From the IMG/VR virus record IMGVR_UViG_3300034071_000175, positions 1 through 39,693 of that record: a stretch of 39,693 nt of DNA; one strand, given 5' to 3'. A program made the position numbers and the translations under genes. This document shows positions 31,681 to 39,128 of the stretch, piece after piece. The DNA comes from a virus. Numbering within the stretch: the first letter of the stretch is position 1; each line of letters begins with the position of its first letter. The notes beneath the pieces are model-generated. The model was not told the DNA's origin, made no database searches, and worked only from the letters and a program-made list of their open reading frames with translations.

Positions 31681-32604
31681 TTATGCTGCATATCTAATAA
31701 TTACAATACCTGAACCACCATTACCACCTTGTTTACTACCATCATTAGAGTTACCACCACCACCACCGCCGCCGCCTGTGTTAGCAGTTGCGTTAGTTCC
31801 GTTTGTATTACTTGCTGTGCCAGCACCACCACCACCAGTTCCAGCAGCGCCGCCAGTTGTGTTTCCACCGCCACCACCGCCACCAGCAAAATAATAAGTT
31901 CCGCTTGAAAGTTGTCCAGCGCCTGTTGTGGCTCCGCCTGATATTGATGTTGATGAACCTACGCCACCAGCACCGCCAACTGATGTAGCAGAAGCCGCAG
32001 TTCCAGTTCCACCAGCACCGCCACCACCACCGCCTGAAAAATCTCCTGCTGGACCTCGGCCAGCACCACCGTTATTACCTTCAGACGGAGAATATGAACC
32101 TGAGTTACCTGTTCCAGCAGTGCGAGCGCCTGTTTCATTACCGCCACCGCCTCCGCCTGAACCACCATTTGCACCTACGGAACCAGTTGGATAATTATAG
32201 TTCCTGCTTCCACCATAACCACCACCACTTGATGTGATGGTTGAAAAAGTAGAATTATTTCCAGAGTTTCCTAATCCTGAACCAGTTTGACCAGCGCCAC
32301 CTGCGCCCACTGTTACTGTGTATGCCTGAGCAGTTAAAGATAAACTTGTTCCTGTTCTAAAACCACCAGCACCACCGCCACCGCCTGAGTCTGCGCCACC
32401 ACTTCCACCGCCAGCAACTACTAGGGCTTCGGCAGTAAAACTTTGATTAGGAGTAAATGTTCCTGATGAATTAAATGTGTGATAAACATAGCCACCACCA
32501 ATGGTAACAGTTCCACCAGTTGCTTTTGTTACCTCATATGCCGTATTACCAACAAGCAGGCTAGACGGAGATACCGTACCAGTCTTGTAACTTGTAATGG
32601 ACAT
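31681..32604 (-). CDS. Glycine-rich adhesin-like tail protein A, 307 aa
   Basis: It begins with a short beta-rich head (about 1-65, VGNTAYEVTKATGGTVTIGG), then the shared strand ALVVAGGGSGGADSGGGGG and long Gly-rich loops. Conserved interior segments occur with protein C, for example SPSEGNNGGAG. The end is IVIIRYAA, without the longer cap of the other two. The ATG overlaps the upstream stop (TAATG). Confidence 0.8.
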   Translation of the reverse strand: MSITSYKTGTVSPSSLLVGNTAYEVTKATGGTVTIGGGYVYHTFNSSGTFTPNQSFTAEALVVAGGGSGGADSGGGGGAGGFRTGTSLSLTAQAYTVTVGAGGAGQTGSGLGNSGNNSTFSTITSSGGGYGGSRNYNYPTGSVGANGGSGGGGGGNETGARTAGTGNSGSYSPSEGNNGGAGRGPAGDFSGGGGGGAGGTGTAASATSVGGAGGVGSSTSISGGATTGAGQLSSGTYYFAGGGGGGGNTTGGAAGTGGGGAGTASNTNGTNATANTGGGGGGGGNSNDGSKQGGNGGSGIVIIRYAA

Positions 32605-32939
32605 TAGACTGAAGCCTCATCTCCGAACGCTTGGAAAGCAACAGTTGCTGTAGAGGCATAGATTTTGATGACATCACCAGTAGCAAGGGTAATACCTACT
32701 GTGATGATTGTAGTGTCAGATAAACCAACAGTAATATCCTTACCAAAGTATTGTTTGTCTAGGATAGTTGCTGATACATCAGCCGAAGGCTGTATGATAA
32801 TACGGAAGGTAGCAGATGTTGCAGCAAGGTTTGCTACAGATATGCTAGATACCACTGCCTCTTTAGCGGAAGGTACTGTGTATAGAGTTGTTACAGTTGT
32901 CGCAGATGGGTTTGATTGCCCAAGGACTTTTTTAGCCAT
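32604..32939 (-). CDS. Small beta-rich tail protein, 111 aa
   Basis: The protein is beta-rich and Ala/Thr/Ser/Val-rich, starting MAKKVLGQSNPSATTVTTLY and including a hydrophobic strand pair (TIITVGITLATGDVIKIYA). Small proteins of this pattern commonly sit between fibre genes in marine and freshwater phages. They may cap or link fibres. An AAAGGAG site precedes the ATG. No enzymatic motif is visible. Confidence 0.7.
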   Translation of the reverse strand: MAKKVLGQSNPSATTVTTLYTVPSAKEAVVSSISVANLAATSATFRIIIQPSADVSATILDKQYFGKDITVGLSDTTIITVGITLATGDVIKIYASTATVAFQAFGDEASV

Positions 32940-32954
32940 TTAGTTATTTCTCCT

Positions 32955-34715
32955 TTAAGCGCCCATCAGCATAAATACTGACGGTGTTGGGTCGGTTATA
33001 ATTGCTGCCCACGAAGCGGTTGTTCCGTTCGTAGTTAAATATTTTCCTGTGTTTCCAGTCTGAGATGGTAGAGCATCTACAGTAGACCAGGCTAATCCTG
33101 ATGTAGTGGCTGAGTCAGCCTTAAGATACTGTCCATTAGTTCCTACTGTAAGAATTACTGGGGTGTCATCAGCGCTAGCCGAAAGTATGTCACCTTTAGC
33201 AGCAAAGACTGTTGGCTGAATTACTGCAGTAGTATCTAGGTTCAGAGTTACAGTTCCAGATGTTCCGCCACCAGTTAATCCTGTACCAGCAGTAACTCCA
33301 GTAATATCTCCAGCATTGGCTGGGCTCCACTCAAGTCCTGTTGCTGTTGCGCTGTTAACACTTAAGACATAGCCATTAGTTGCAGCAACTGTTAGTTGGT
33401 CAAAAGAAGATGCACCTGTACCTACTAGTAAATCACCCTTTGCATCAAAGGAAGCAGCGACAGCAGCAGCAGCACTTGCTGCAGATACAGCAGCAGAGTT
33501 AGCAGAAGTTAGAGCAGATGAAGCAGATGTGCTTGCACTAGCAGCAGATGTAGCAGCAGCAGTTGCACTGGCTGCAGCAGATGTTGCTGAAGTTGCAGCA
33601 GCGGAGGCTGATGTAGCCGAAGCAGTTGCTGAAGTAGCAGAAGATGTAGCCGAAGTGCTGGCTGAGTTAGCCGAGGTTAAGGCAGAAGATGCAGAGGTGC
33701 TAGCCGAAGCAGCAGAAGTTGCTGCAGCAGCAGCGGAGGCTGCAACTGCTGACTCACTGGCTGCAGCACTAGTTGCACTAGTAGCCGCTGCTGTGGCAGA
33801 AGCCGCTGCAGAAGTAGCCGAGGTGGCTGCGCTAGTAGCGCTTGTGGCTGCTGCTGAGGCACTCGTTGCCGAGGCTGTAGCGCTATTAGAGGCACTTGTA
33901 GCACTGGTAGCAGCAGAAGCAGCACTTGTAGCAGCCGATGCTGCTGAAGTGGCTGCAGCCGTTGCTGAGCCTAGAATGCTATCTACATAATCCTTAGGGG
34001 TAGCAGAGGATGAAATCATACCTGCGCTAGATAGACCAGTGATGACAGGGCTACCAGAGATGGTAGGGCTGGTCAGGGTCTTATTGGTCAGGGTCTGAGT
34101 AGCATCAGCAATGACTACCGTACCTGTGGTATTAGGTAGGGTGATTGTATTATCCTGAGTAGGCTCTGTTACTGTCAGGGTAGTTTCATAAGGGTCTGCG
34201 TTAGTTCCTTCAAAAACAATAGAAGAAGGAGCAGTTGGTGTTCCAGTAAATACTGGGTCAGAAATTGTTGGGGCTGTAAGAGTCTTGTTAGTAAGAGTCT
34301 GTGTCTTAAGAGTTCCTACTACATCACCTTCACCAGATGTAATGCCGTGCATTGACTGGGCATTACCATCGCCATCATTATAAGAGGCAGAAGCCTGTGT
34401 ATGTAAATTGGCATCACGGTAATCTCTACCGATAGCCATATGTCTTACTACTGCACCTGCTGAGTGTGACTGTGCAGATGAACCATCAATGGCTCGGGTG
34501 ATTGTAAATGTATTGGTAGATACCGCCGTAGCATCTACGATTTCTTCAAGAGCAGTATCTACATCTATGACTAAAGTGAAAGTTCTACCTGATGGGATTG
34601 TTACACCACCAAGTAAGGCTGTGCCTGATACTACTGTCATAGTAGCAGCACCTGCGGTTATAGCACTAGTCAGTGTTGACTGTTGGCTACGAGACGAGTA
34701 TTGACGTGTTGGCAT
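32955..34715 (-). CDS. Tail fibre with Ala/Ser/Thr stalk, 586 aa
   Basis: The N-terminal 245 residues are beta-rich, with two copies of QTLTNKTLT-PTIS (about 139-152 and 207-220) and an attachment-like region. Residues about 250-422 are nearly all Ala, Ser and Thr, in short repeated words such as SAATSATSA, typical of trimeric fibre stalks. The C-terminal 160 residues contain three related repeats, AKGDLLVGTG...L-W, AKGDILSASAD...LAWS and a shorter GKYLTTNGTTASW, as in phage fibre tip domains. AGGAAC precedes the ATG. It probably carries the receptor-binding complex. Confidence 0.85.
   Translation of the reverse strand: MPTRQYSSRSQQSTLTSAITAGAATMTVVSGTALLGGVTIPSGRTFTLVIDVDTALEEIVDATAVSTNTFTITRAIDGSSAQSHSAGAVVRHMAIGRDYRDANLHTQASASYNDGDGNAQSMHGITSGEGDVVGTLKTQTLTNKTLTAPTISDPVFTGTPTAPSSIVFEGTNADPYETTLTVTEPTQDNTITLPNTTGTVVIADATQTLTNKTLTSPTISGSPVITGLSSAGMISSSATPKDYVDSILGSATAAATSAASAATSAASAATSATSASNSATASATSASAAATSATSAATSATSAAASATAAATSATSAAASESAVAASAAAAATSAASASTSASSALTSANSASTSATSSATSATASATSASAAATSATSAAASATAAATSAASASTSASSALTSANSAAVSAASAAAAVAASFDAKGDLLVGTGASSFDQLTVAATNGYVLSVNSATATGLEWSPANAGDITGVTAGTGLTGGGTSGTVTLNLDTTAVIQPTVFAAKGDILSASADDTPVILTVGTNGQYLKADSATTSGLAWSTVDALPSQTGNTGKYLTTNGTTASWAAIITDPTPSVFMLMGA
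33492..33713 (-). repeat. Internal duplication in the fibre stalk
   Basis: An 18-residue word (AASASTSASSALTSANSA) occurs at residues 335-352 (33660-33713) and again at 391-408 (33492-33545), 56 residues apart, with related sequence between. The two DNA copies use different codons at about half the positions although the amino acids are identical. Confidence 0.75.
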
Positions 34716-34723
34716 TTATGTTC

Positions 34724-35656
34724 CTATCGGGCGCTGTAATGAAGTCGTGGGGGATATTGAGTCTGTTGCTTTGTTCTTTCCTCGTTAAGGCGTTGAGTAT
34801 AAAGAGCAAACAACTGACGCACTGCATTATTGCTAGCGCCAAATGGGCGCTTGGAATCAATTTCATCAGCCTGTGGGCTGTATTGAGCAGCACGGGCTGG
34901 GTCTAGATATTGTAGTAATCTGTAAGAAGCACCAAGAATTACCACATCTTTTACAGTTTCAGATAGTCCAGTCTGTGTAGAAAAGTCCTGATTAGTAGCA
35001 GTAAATTGAGTTGGATGGGTAGCATACATAACCTTAACAGTTCTACCAGCAATAATTACATCGCCAATAGTTACAGTCTGGCTACCACTACCAGTCCAAA
35101 TTCCTGGAGTAGCATCTGCAAACGGGTCAAAGTCATAACGCTTAACGCGTATCCATTCTTTAGTAGGTCCTATGTCCTGCCAAGAAATAGCAAGTATGTT
35201 TTCTATATTTAAATTATTAAAATTATATGTAGTAATGGCTGCGTTGTATGTAAATGTAGTCTGCTTAGCAGCATATATGCTGGCGCCTACGGCATCAATA
35301 GTATCGTTAATAGCCTTCTTAATACTGTATCTTGGAAAGATAGGGCTAACAGTTACCTGAGTATCTACAGCAGCAGTAGCAGCAGTAGTTCCAAGATAGC
35401 CACGCCCATAAGGGGCGACAGTAGCAGTATTAGCAACACGGTCTACGCTATCTATCCAGAGTAATTCATCACCAATTTCAACAACACCTTTGCCAAAATC
35501 AGTAGTTGAACCAAGGCTTAATATGGTAGGAGATGAACTAGGTGATGTTAATGTAGTAACAGCAGCAGTTAAGTGGGTGCTTCTATCTTGTTGAAAGGTG
35601 TATCCAGATAGATTAATCTTAACTTCATCTATCATTTCGGCTAATGTAACTGTCAT
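34724..35656 (-). CDS. Head-tail adaptor or tail-tube-like protein, 310 aa
   Basis: The first 20 residues form a helix (LAEMIDEVKINLSGYTF), then a beta-rich region (about 30-105) with a GRGYLGTTAATAA turn, helices near IKKAINDTIDAVGASIY, and a second beta part around IENILAISWQDI. The helical C-terminus ends with LNEERTKQQTQYPPRLHYS. Proteins of this type stand between capsid and fibre genes in podovirus-like phages and serve as portal-to-tail connectors. This assignment relies on position and general pattern. The start overlaps the previous stop (ATGA). Confidence 0.6.
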   Translation of the reverse strand: MTVTLAEMIDEVKINLSGYTFQQDRSTHLTAAVTTLTSPSSSPTILSLGSTTDFGKGVVEIGDELLWIDSVDRVANTATVAPYGRGYLGTTAATAAVDTQVTVSPIFPRYSIKKAINDTIDAVGASIYAAKQTTFTYNAAITTYNFNNLNIENILAISWQDIGPTKEWIRVKRYDFDPFADATPGIWTGSGSQTVTIGDVIIAGRTVKVMYATHPTQFTATNQDFSTQTGLSETVKDVVILGASYRLLQYLDPARAAQYSPQADEIDSKRPFGASNNAVRQLFALYTQRLNEERTKQQTQYPPRLHYSAR

Positions 35657-35928
35657 ACGTCAATGCTCCTTAACGCATCAGTAGGGGAAAGATTAGTTGT
35701 TCCTGCTAATTCATTACAAATACCACCAAGAGCCTTAAAGTCTTTAGGCTGACGGGCACTATCTGCTTCTAAATTTAATGCACCAATAAGTGCTTTACCT
35801 GTTGTCCCTGCATATTGATTGGCAGCACCAGTAGCAGCCAGGTATGAAGTCAATACTGGATATGTTCCACTATTTCCCAAACGATTAAGTTCGCTTGTAA
35901 ATGAACTACCTGCTGTACCTGTTGCCAT
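35653..35928 (-). CDS. Small late protein, 91 aa
   Basis: No named family is known to me. It is Ala/Gly/Thr-rich and helical, beginning MATGTAGSSFTSELNRLG, with a hydrophobic region LTSYLAATGAANQYAGTTG and a conserved-looking KDFKALGGICNELAGT. The ATG overlaps the preceding stop (TAATG). Its position between the basic small proteins and the adaptor suggests a connector or head-completion component. Confidence 0.65.
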   Translation of the reverse strand: MATGTAGSSFTSELNRLGNSGTYPVLTSYLAATGAANQYAGTTGKALIGALNLEADSARQPKDFKALGGICNELAGTTNLSPTDALRSIDV

Positions 35929-36089
35929 TACTTGCCTTTCTTCTTTCGGGCTATTGCTGCATTATCTATTAAATTTGGGTAAGGTCTTCCTGCTGCTTTT
36001 GCACGAGCCTTTGCTGCAGCCTTTTGCGAAGGTGTTAATTTCTTAGATGTTTTCTTTGGGTTTTTTTTATCCCAGAATGCTTTCTTCAC
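35928..36089 (-). CDS. Basic small protein, 53 aa
   Basis: Direct translation from a GTG at 36089 that overlaps the upstream TGA (GTGA) gives VKKAFWDKKNPKKTSKKLTP, then an Ala/Lys-rich helix (KAAAKARAKAAG), RPYPNLIDNAAIARKKK. It is extremely basic. The RPYPNLIDN word recurs in small proteins of other uncultured phages as I recall, so it is probably a real, conserved virion-associated factor. Function unknown. Confidence 0.7.
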   Translation of the reverse strand: MKKAFWDKKNPKKTSKKLTPSQKAAAKARAKAAGRPYPNLIDNAAIARKKKGK

Positions 36090-36385
36090 CACTTCACCTT
36101 ATCTGCCCAGTAAGCAGCAGACATCTTTCCTTTGGCTATGTTCTTTGAGTGGCGTGCTTTAAAAGATGCACGTTTGTTCTTCATTCTTTCGCTTTCGCCA
36201 GCCTTAGGTTTGCCAGCAGTCTTAGCACCTTGTTCGCCGAAACGAATAGTCTTGACTTGGCTGCCTTGTTTAGCCACTACAATGTGTGACTTCTTTGGAT
36301 GTCCAGGGGTGCGCTTAGGTTTATTAAAACCAGATACGCCAGCCCTCTTAAGCCTTGGGTCTGCTTTGCTTGCCATATTCCCCAT
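36086..36385 (-). CDS. Conserved basic protein, 99 aa
   Basis: Very Lys/Arg/Gly-rich, with segments KADPRLKRAGVSGFNKPKR, TPGHPKKSHIVVAKQG, IRFGEQGAKTAGKPKAGE and a C-terminal SAAYWADKVKW. I recognise this as a family widespread in marine and freshwater phages, annotated only as hypothetical. The start at 36385 has AGGA four bases upstream; a second ATG three codons later is possible. It overlaps the 49-aa gene by 38 bases. A DNA-binding role in the virion is a guess from its charge. Confidence 0.8.
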   Translation of the reverse strand: MGNMASKADPRLKRAGVSGFNKPKRTPGHPKKSHIVVAKQGSQVKTIRFGEQGAKTAGKPKAGESERMKNKRASFKARHSKNIAKGKMSAAYWADKVKW

Positions 36386-36497
36386 ACTTTCCTAGTACTG
36401 CTCTTACTGTTCCATTCTTGTTTAACCGCACTACATATCCGTCTTTGATTTGCACAGAGTTAAAACCGTAGTGCGGTTTCAATTGTCCTGATGACAT
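36348..36497 (-). CDS. Small late protein, 49 aa
   Basis: Direct translation from an ATG at 36497 that overlaps the upstream stop (TAATG) gives MSSGQLKPHYGFNSVQIKDG, VVRLNKNGTVRAVLGKYGEY, ending KQSRPKA. It looks like a tiny beta-hairpin-rich basic domain. The last 38 bases overlap the 99-aa gene. The sequence is plausible as protein up to the overlap, but expression is unproven. Confidence 0.6.
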   Translation of the reverse strand: MSSGQLKPHYGFNSVQIKDGYVVRLNKNGTVRAVLGKYGEYGKQSRPKA

Positions 36498-36709
36498 TAA
36501 CGGTTCTTAACTCCGAACATACCGCCAAGACCGCCACCTGCCATATTACCTATACGGGTTTTGCCTGGTACTGGATTGCTATTAATTACTTTTACATCAG
36601 TAATTTTCATATTAGAAATATCTACATTTTGTTTTCCCCATTGATTTTTATACGCAGTAGGAGTGTAGTATTTTCCATCTGGCCCTTTAATAAGTTTTTT
36701 TTCAGCCAT
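36497..36709 (-). CDS. Small basic late protein, 70 aa
   Basis: It begins MAEKKLIKGPDGKYYTPTAY and continues with DVKVINSNPVPGKTRIGN and a Gly/Met-rich end (MAGGGLGGMFGVKNR). The start overlaps the upstream stop (TAATG). No family is recognised. It belongs to the string of tiny basic genes between capsid and adaptor. Confidence 0.65.
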   Translation of the reverse strand: MAEKKLIKGPDGKYYTPTAYKNQWGKQNVDISNMKITDVKVINSNPVPGKTRIGNMAGGGLGGMFGVKNR

Positions 36710-36912
36710 TAGTTAGCACTTCCCATCGGATAGGCACCTGTTTTTTTCATAATCATTTCTTTTGCTTTTTGAAGACCACCTTGCGGTATGCTGCCTTCTC
36801 TAATCATTTTATCAAGCATTGCATTGGCTTTTGCGATTGCAGCATTTTCAGCAGCGTTAATTTCTTTCTTCCGTTGCTGGGCTGTTTTGCCTGGACTAAT
36901 TCTACCTGGCAT
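36709..36912 (-). CDS. Small basic helical late protein, 67 aa
   Basis: The N-terminus is basic (MPGRISPGKTAQQRKKE), then an Ala/Asn-rich helix (INAAENAAIAKANAMLDKMI) and a Lys/Met-rich segment (LQKAKEMIMKKTGA). ATG 36912 is two bases after the previous stop. No known family. Part of the basic gene cluster. Confidence 0.65.
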   Translation of the reverse strand: MPGRISPGKTAQQRKKEINAAENAAIAKANAMLDKMIREGSIPQGGLQKAKEMIMKKTGAYPMGSAN

Positions 36913-36914
36913 AG

Positions 36915-37100
36915 TTATTTTTTACCCTTCTTCATAACGCCTTTAACCTTCTTTAGGTTTGGGTTTTTCTTCTTGGCTGCTGGTGAGGCTTTGCGGGCTC
37001 CAGATGCGAGGATTGCACCAGCACTTTTCATTGATACACCTTGCTTCTTGGCTATTGATTTTTGTGCTGCCTTGAAGCCCATTCCTTTTTTTGCTTTCAT
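36915..37100 (-). CDS. Lys/Ala-rich small late protein, 61 aa
   Basis: About one third Lys. It starts MKAKKGMGFKAAQKSIAKKQ and includes GVSMKSAGAILASGARKAS followed by PAAKKKNPNLKKVKG. The ATG overlaps the previous stop (TAATG). The composition resembles histone-H1-like tails or DNA-condensing peptides; there is no direct evidence of that role. Confidence 0.7.
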   Translation of the reverse strand: MKAKKGMGFKAAQKSIAKKQGVSMKSAGAILASGARKASPAAKKKNPNLKKVKGVMKKGKK

Positions 37101-37246
37101 TACTTCTTCTTGCCCATCTTTTTCATAGCCATCTTCTTGGCTCCAGCCTTCATAGCCATTTTCTTACCTGACTTCTTGGCTTCTTTCTTTGCCATAGCCA
37201 TACCTTTTTTGTCGTATGAAAATTTTTTTCCATTTACCATTGGCAT
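37100..37246 (-). CDS. Lys/Met-rich small late protein, 48 aa
   Basis: Direct translation from ATG 37246 gives MPMVNGKKFSYDKKGMAMAK followed by repeats of the form KK-x-KKMAMK. Almost half of the residues are Lys or Met. GGAG lies upstream of the start, and the stop overlaps the next ATG (TAATG). It is the most basic peptide of the cluster. Function unknown. Confidence 0.7.
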   Translation of the reverse strand: MPMVNGKKFSYDKKGMAMAKKEAKKSGKKMAMKAGAKKMAMKKMGKKK

Positions 37247-37247
37247 A

Positions 37248-37559
37248 TTATGCTCCTAGTTGATTTAGTACTGCTGCTGATTTTTTATTTATATGTTTTG
37301 CTGGTGCCATTTTGCTAGAGTCATAAGGTTTACCCAATATGTCACTAGCCTTTACTGCCTCCTGAATCTTCTTCATAGAAGTTCCAGCAGGCTGAATACC
37401 CTGGGCTCTCGCCTCTTTGTAGGCATCCAATTCTTTATTAAATGCTTTAGTTGGCATAGACCTTTGGCTATGTGCATCACCAGTGTTCATCTGTATACTC
37501 AAACCCTTACAGCCAAAACATCCTTCTACTGGCTCAGGGTGGTGCTCCCAATGTTTCAT
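37248..37559 (-). CDS. Small late protein with Cys/His N-terminus, 103 aa
   Basis: The first 20 residues, MKHWEHHPEPVEGCFGCKGL, contain three His and a C-x2-C pair, a possible metal site. Then follows SIQMNTGDAHSQRSMPTKAF and a helical basic C-terminus. The ATG overlaps the preceding stop (ATGA). Related small proteins with a CFGCK segment near the capsid gene occur in actinophages as I recall. Function unknown; the position suggests head completion. Confidence 0.7.
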   Translation of the reverse strand: MKHWEHHPEPVEGCFGCKGLSIQMNTGDAHSQRSMPTKAFNKELDAYKEARAQGIQPAGTSMKKIQEAVKASDILGKPYDSSKMAPAKHINKKSAAVLNQLGA

Positions 37560-37828
37560 ATCGCTGTAAAGTTATCCTCTGTGATGCCAACTCCACCAGC
37601 AATTAACGCTGCTTTAGTAGCAGCATCTACTGTGTAGTTATAACCACCCTGATAGTAGGCAGGATAGGTATCAAAGTCAGAATCTTGTAGATATCTAACT
37701 TGAGCATATCCACCAGTAGGTTTAAGAACTATAGAAATACCTCTATCAAGTTTATAAAAATGAAATAACCGTCCACTACCAGCAGGACCTTCTTCAACTG
37801 TTGGAGTTGTAAAAATGTATTCAGTCAT
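37556..37828 (-). CDS. Small late protein after the capsid gene, 90 aa
   Basis: The start MTEYIFTTPTVEEGPAGSGR at 37828 is set by AGGAGG four bases before it; an ATG seven codons earlier lacks a site. The product is beta-rich (RGISIVLKPTGGYAQVRYL) with an aromatic segment (YPAYYQGGYNYTVD) and an Ala-rich end. It directly follows the capsid and may be a decoration or head-joining protein. Not a family I can name. Confidence 0.7.
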   Translation of the reverse strand: MTEYIFTTPTVEEGPAGSGRLFHFYKLDRGISIVLKPTGGYAQVRYLQDSDFDTYPAYYQGGYNYTVDAATKAALIAGGVGITEDNFTAI

Positions 37829-37855
37829 AAGTCCTCCTAATGAACTCACCCCAAA

Positions 37856-37884
37856 GGGGCAGACTTTTCAAATATGTCTACCCC
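37856..37884 (-). promoter_or_regulatory. Hairpin after the capsid gene
   Basis: GGGGCAGAC (37856-37864) pairs with GTCTACCCC (37876-37884), with one C-A mismatch and an 11-base AT-rich loop. On the minus strand it sits just downstream of the capsid stop and before the strong AGGAGG of the next gene. No U-run follows. It may stabilise the 3' end of a capsid transcript or partially attenuate reading into downstream genes. Confidence 0.5.
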
Positions 37885-37898
37885 TCAGAGTCAATCAA

Positions 37899-39095
37899 CT
37901 AGAGAGCAGCGATTGAAGAACCAGATTCAATACGATACAGTGCTTCTTCACGATAACGTGCAAAGCCAAGTACGCCGTACCAGCCCATTGGGCGGAAGCG
38001 CATCAACTTATCGGTTACGTTTCCGATAACAATGTGTGGCTCTTCTGCAACAGCCTCAGCAAGTGCTTGCTGTCCGCAGAGGATAGTATCAAATACACGT
38101 GTTACTGGAGTTACAGTTAGAGTATTAGTTCCAACAGTACCTGAGTTAGCAACATCTACAGTGAATGTAGTATTGGTTGCACCTACAGAGATTGCTGTAA
38201 TCTTAGCACCAGTTCCTACGTTAGTACCAGAGATTTTATCTCCAACCTCAGCACGGCCACCGAAGGCGCCATTTGCTGCTACGATAGTGAACGCACCAGA
38301 AACACCGCTAACTGCAGCAGCAGTTGTTAGTGCGGTCTGGTCTGCGCCATCTTTAGCATTTGGCAAACGAGAAGACTCAACAAAGAATGCTCCTTCGTAG
38401 TCGCCAATTTCTCCAGCCCATACGTTATTAACGGCTGGGTCAGAGTTGATGTGAGCGAAGTTCCAGCCTAGGTTTCCAGACTCTGCACGCAGGTCGTGGG
38501 AAACTTCTGGGTGGATACCGCACCAGTAGTAAGAACCACGGCGAGCCTTGGCCTTATTAGCGCGGAGTTTAGCAACAGCCTTACGGATGTCTGCTGAATC
38601 AATTGTTGCAGCAGCAGTAATTGTAGCAGTGCTTGTAGCGGTTGAACCGCTGTAGATTACGTTAGTTCCGCCAATAAGAGTTGTTGAAACAACTTTATCA
38701 ATAGAATCAGCAAGGTTGTATGCAATGATATTTGCAATTGCTGGGTCTACATCTGCTAGTGAGAATAACTCAAGAGCGCGGGTTACTAGGACAGCATTAC
38801 CGTACTCGTTAAGAGTAATGGTTACTGATGTTGGGGTTGTTAGAGCAACTGCATCTGGGTCAGTTGTCTCTGTTAGTGTTGAAGTTTTTGCATCCAAGTC
38901 AACATAGCGCTGTAGCACTACAGTTGAACCTGGGATTGCTTGACGGGCAGGACGCTTATCTGCGACAGAACGAAGTAGTGGTTCTGAACGGAGAGCGAAT
39001 TCTAGAAGACGGTCATACGCCTTCTGAACTAGACCTGCTGCGCCAACTGTTCCACCGAGAGATGTACTCGCGGTTGATGTAAATTGGTTTGACAT
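37899..39095 (-). CDS. Major capsid protein, N4-gp56-like family
   Basis: The product is 398 aa. The pattern fits the N4-gp56 family of HK97-fold capsid proteins. There is a helical N-arm (GLVQKAYDRLLEFALRSEP), then a basic ADKRPARQAIPGSTVVLQRY segment and TLTETTDPDAVALTTPTSVT. Next come the LNEYGNAVLVT strand, IDSADIRKAVAKLRAN, and YYWCGIHPEVSHDLRAE. Residues about 246-332 interrupt the conserved part between FFVESSRLP and RVFDTILCGQQALAEAV and form a Thr/Val/Gly-rich insertion. Its sequence and genomic place after a scaffold-like gene agree. Confidence 0.88.
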   Translation of the reverse strand: MSNQFTSTASTSLGGTVGAAGLVQKAYDRLLEFALRSEPLLRSVADKRPARQAIPGSTVVLQRYVDLDAKTSTLTETTDPDAVALTTPTSVTITLNEYGNAVLVTRALELFSLADVDPAIANIIAYNLADSIDKVVSTTLIGGTNVIYSGSTATSTATITAAATIDSADIRKAVAKLRANKAKARRGSYYWCGIHPEVSHDLRAESGNLGWNFAHINSDPAVNNVWAGEIGDYEGAFFVESSRLPNAKDGADQTALTTAAAVSGVSGAFTIVAANGAFGGRAEVGDKISGTNVGTGAKITAISVGATNTTFTVDVANSGTVGTNTLTVTPVTRVFDTILCGQQALAEAVAEEPHIVIGNVTDKLMRFRPMGWYGVLGFARYREEALYRIESGSSIAAL

Positions 39096-39128
39096 TAGGT
39101 TTCGTCACCTCCAAGTGACTATGAACGG

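Noticed and set aside
31928-32194. Pro-rich plus-strand frame (88 aa)
   Set aside because: Same artefact: antisense of Gly-rich codons of the adhesin at 31681-32604.
29544-32604. CRISPR-like or tandem DNA repeats
   Set aside because: The regularity comes from GGN codon runs; there are no constant repeats with unique spacers.
33529-33990. Ala/Val/Glu-rich plus-strand frame (153 aa)
   Set aside because: Antisense of the Ala/Ser/Thr stalk; low-complexity translation is expected from GCN-rich DNA and has no start signals.
30769-37849. Programmed frameshift tail-chaperone pair
   Set aside because: No pair of overlapping genes before a tape measure and no suitable slippery heptamer was found; tail genes have a podovirus-like order.
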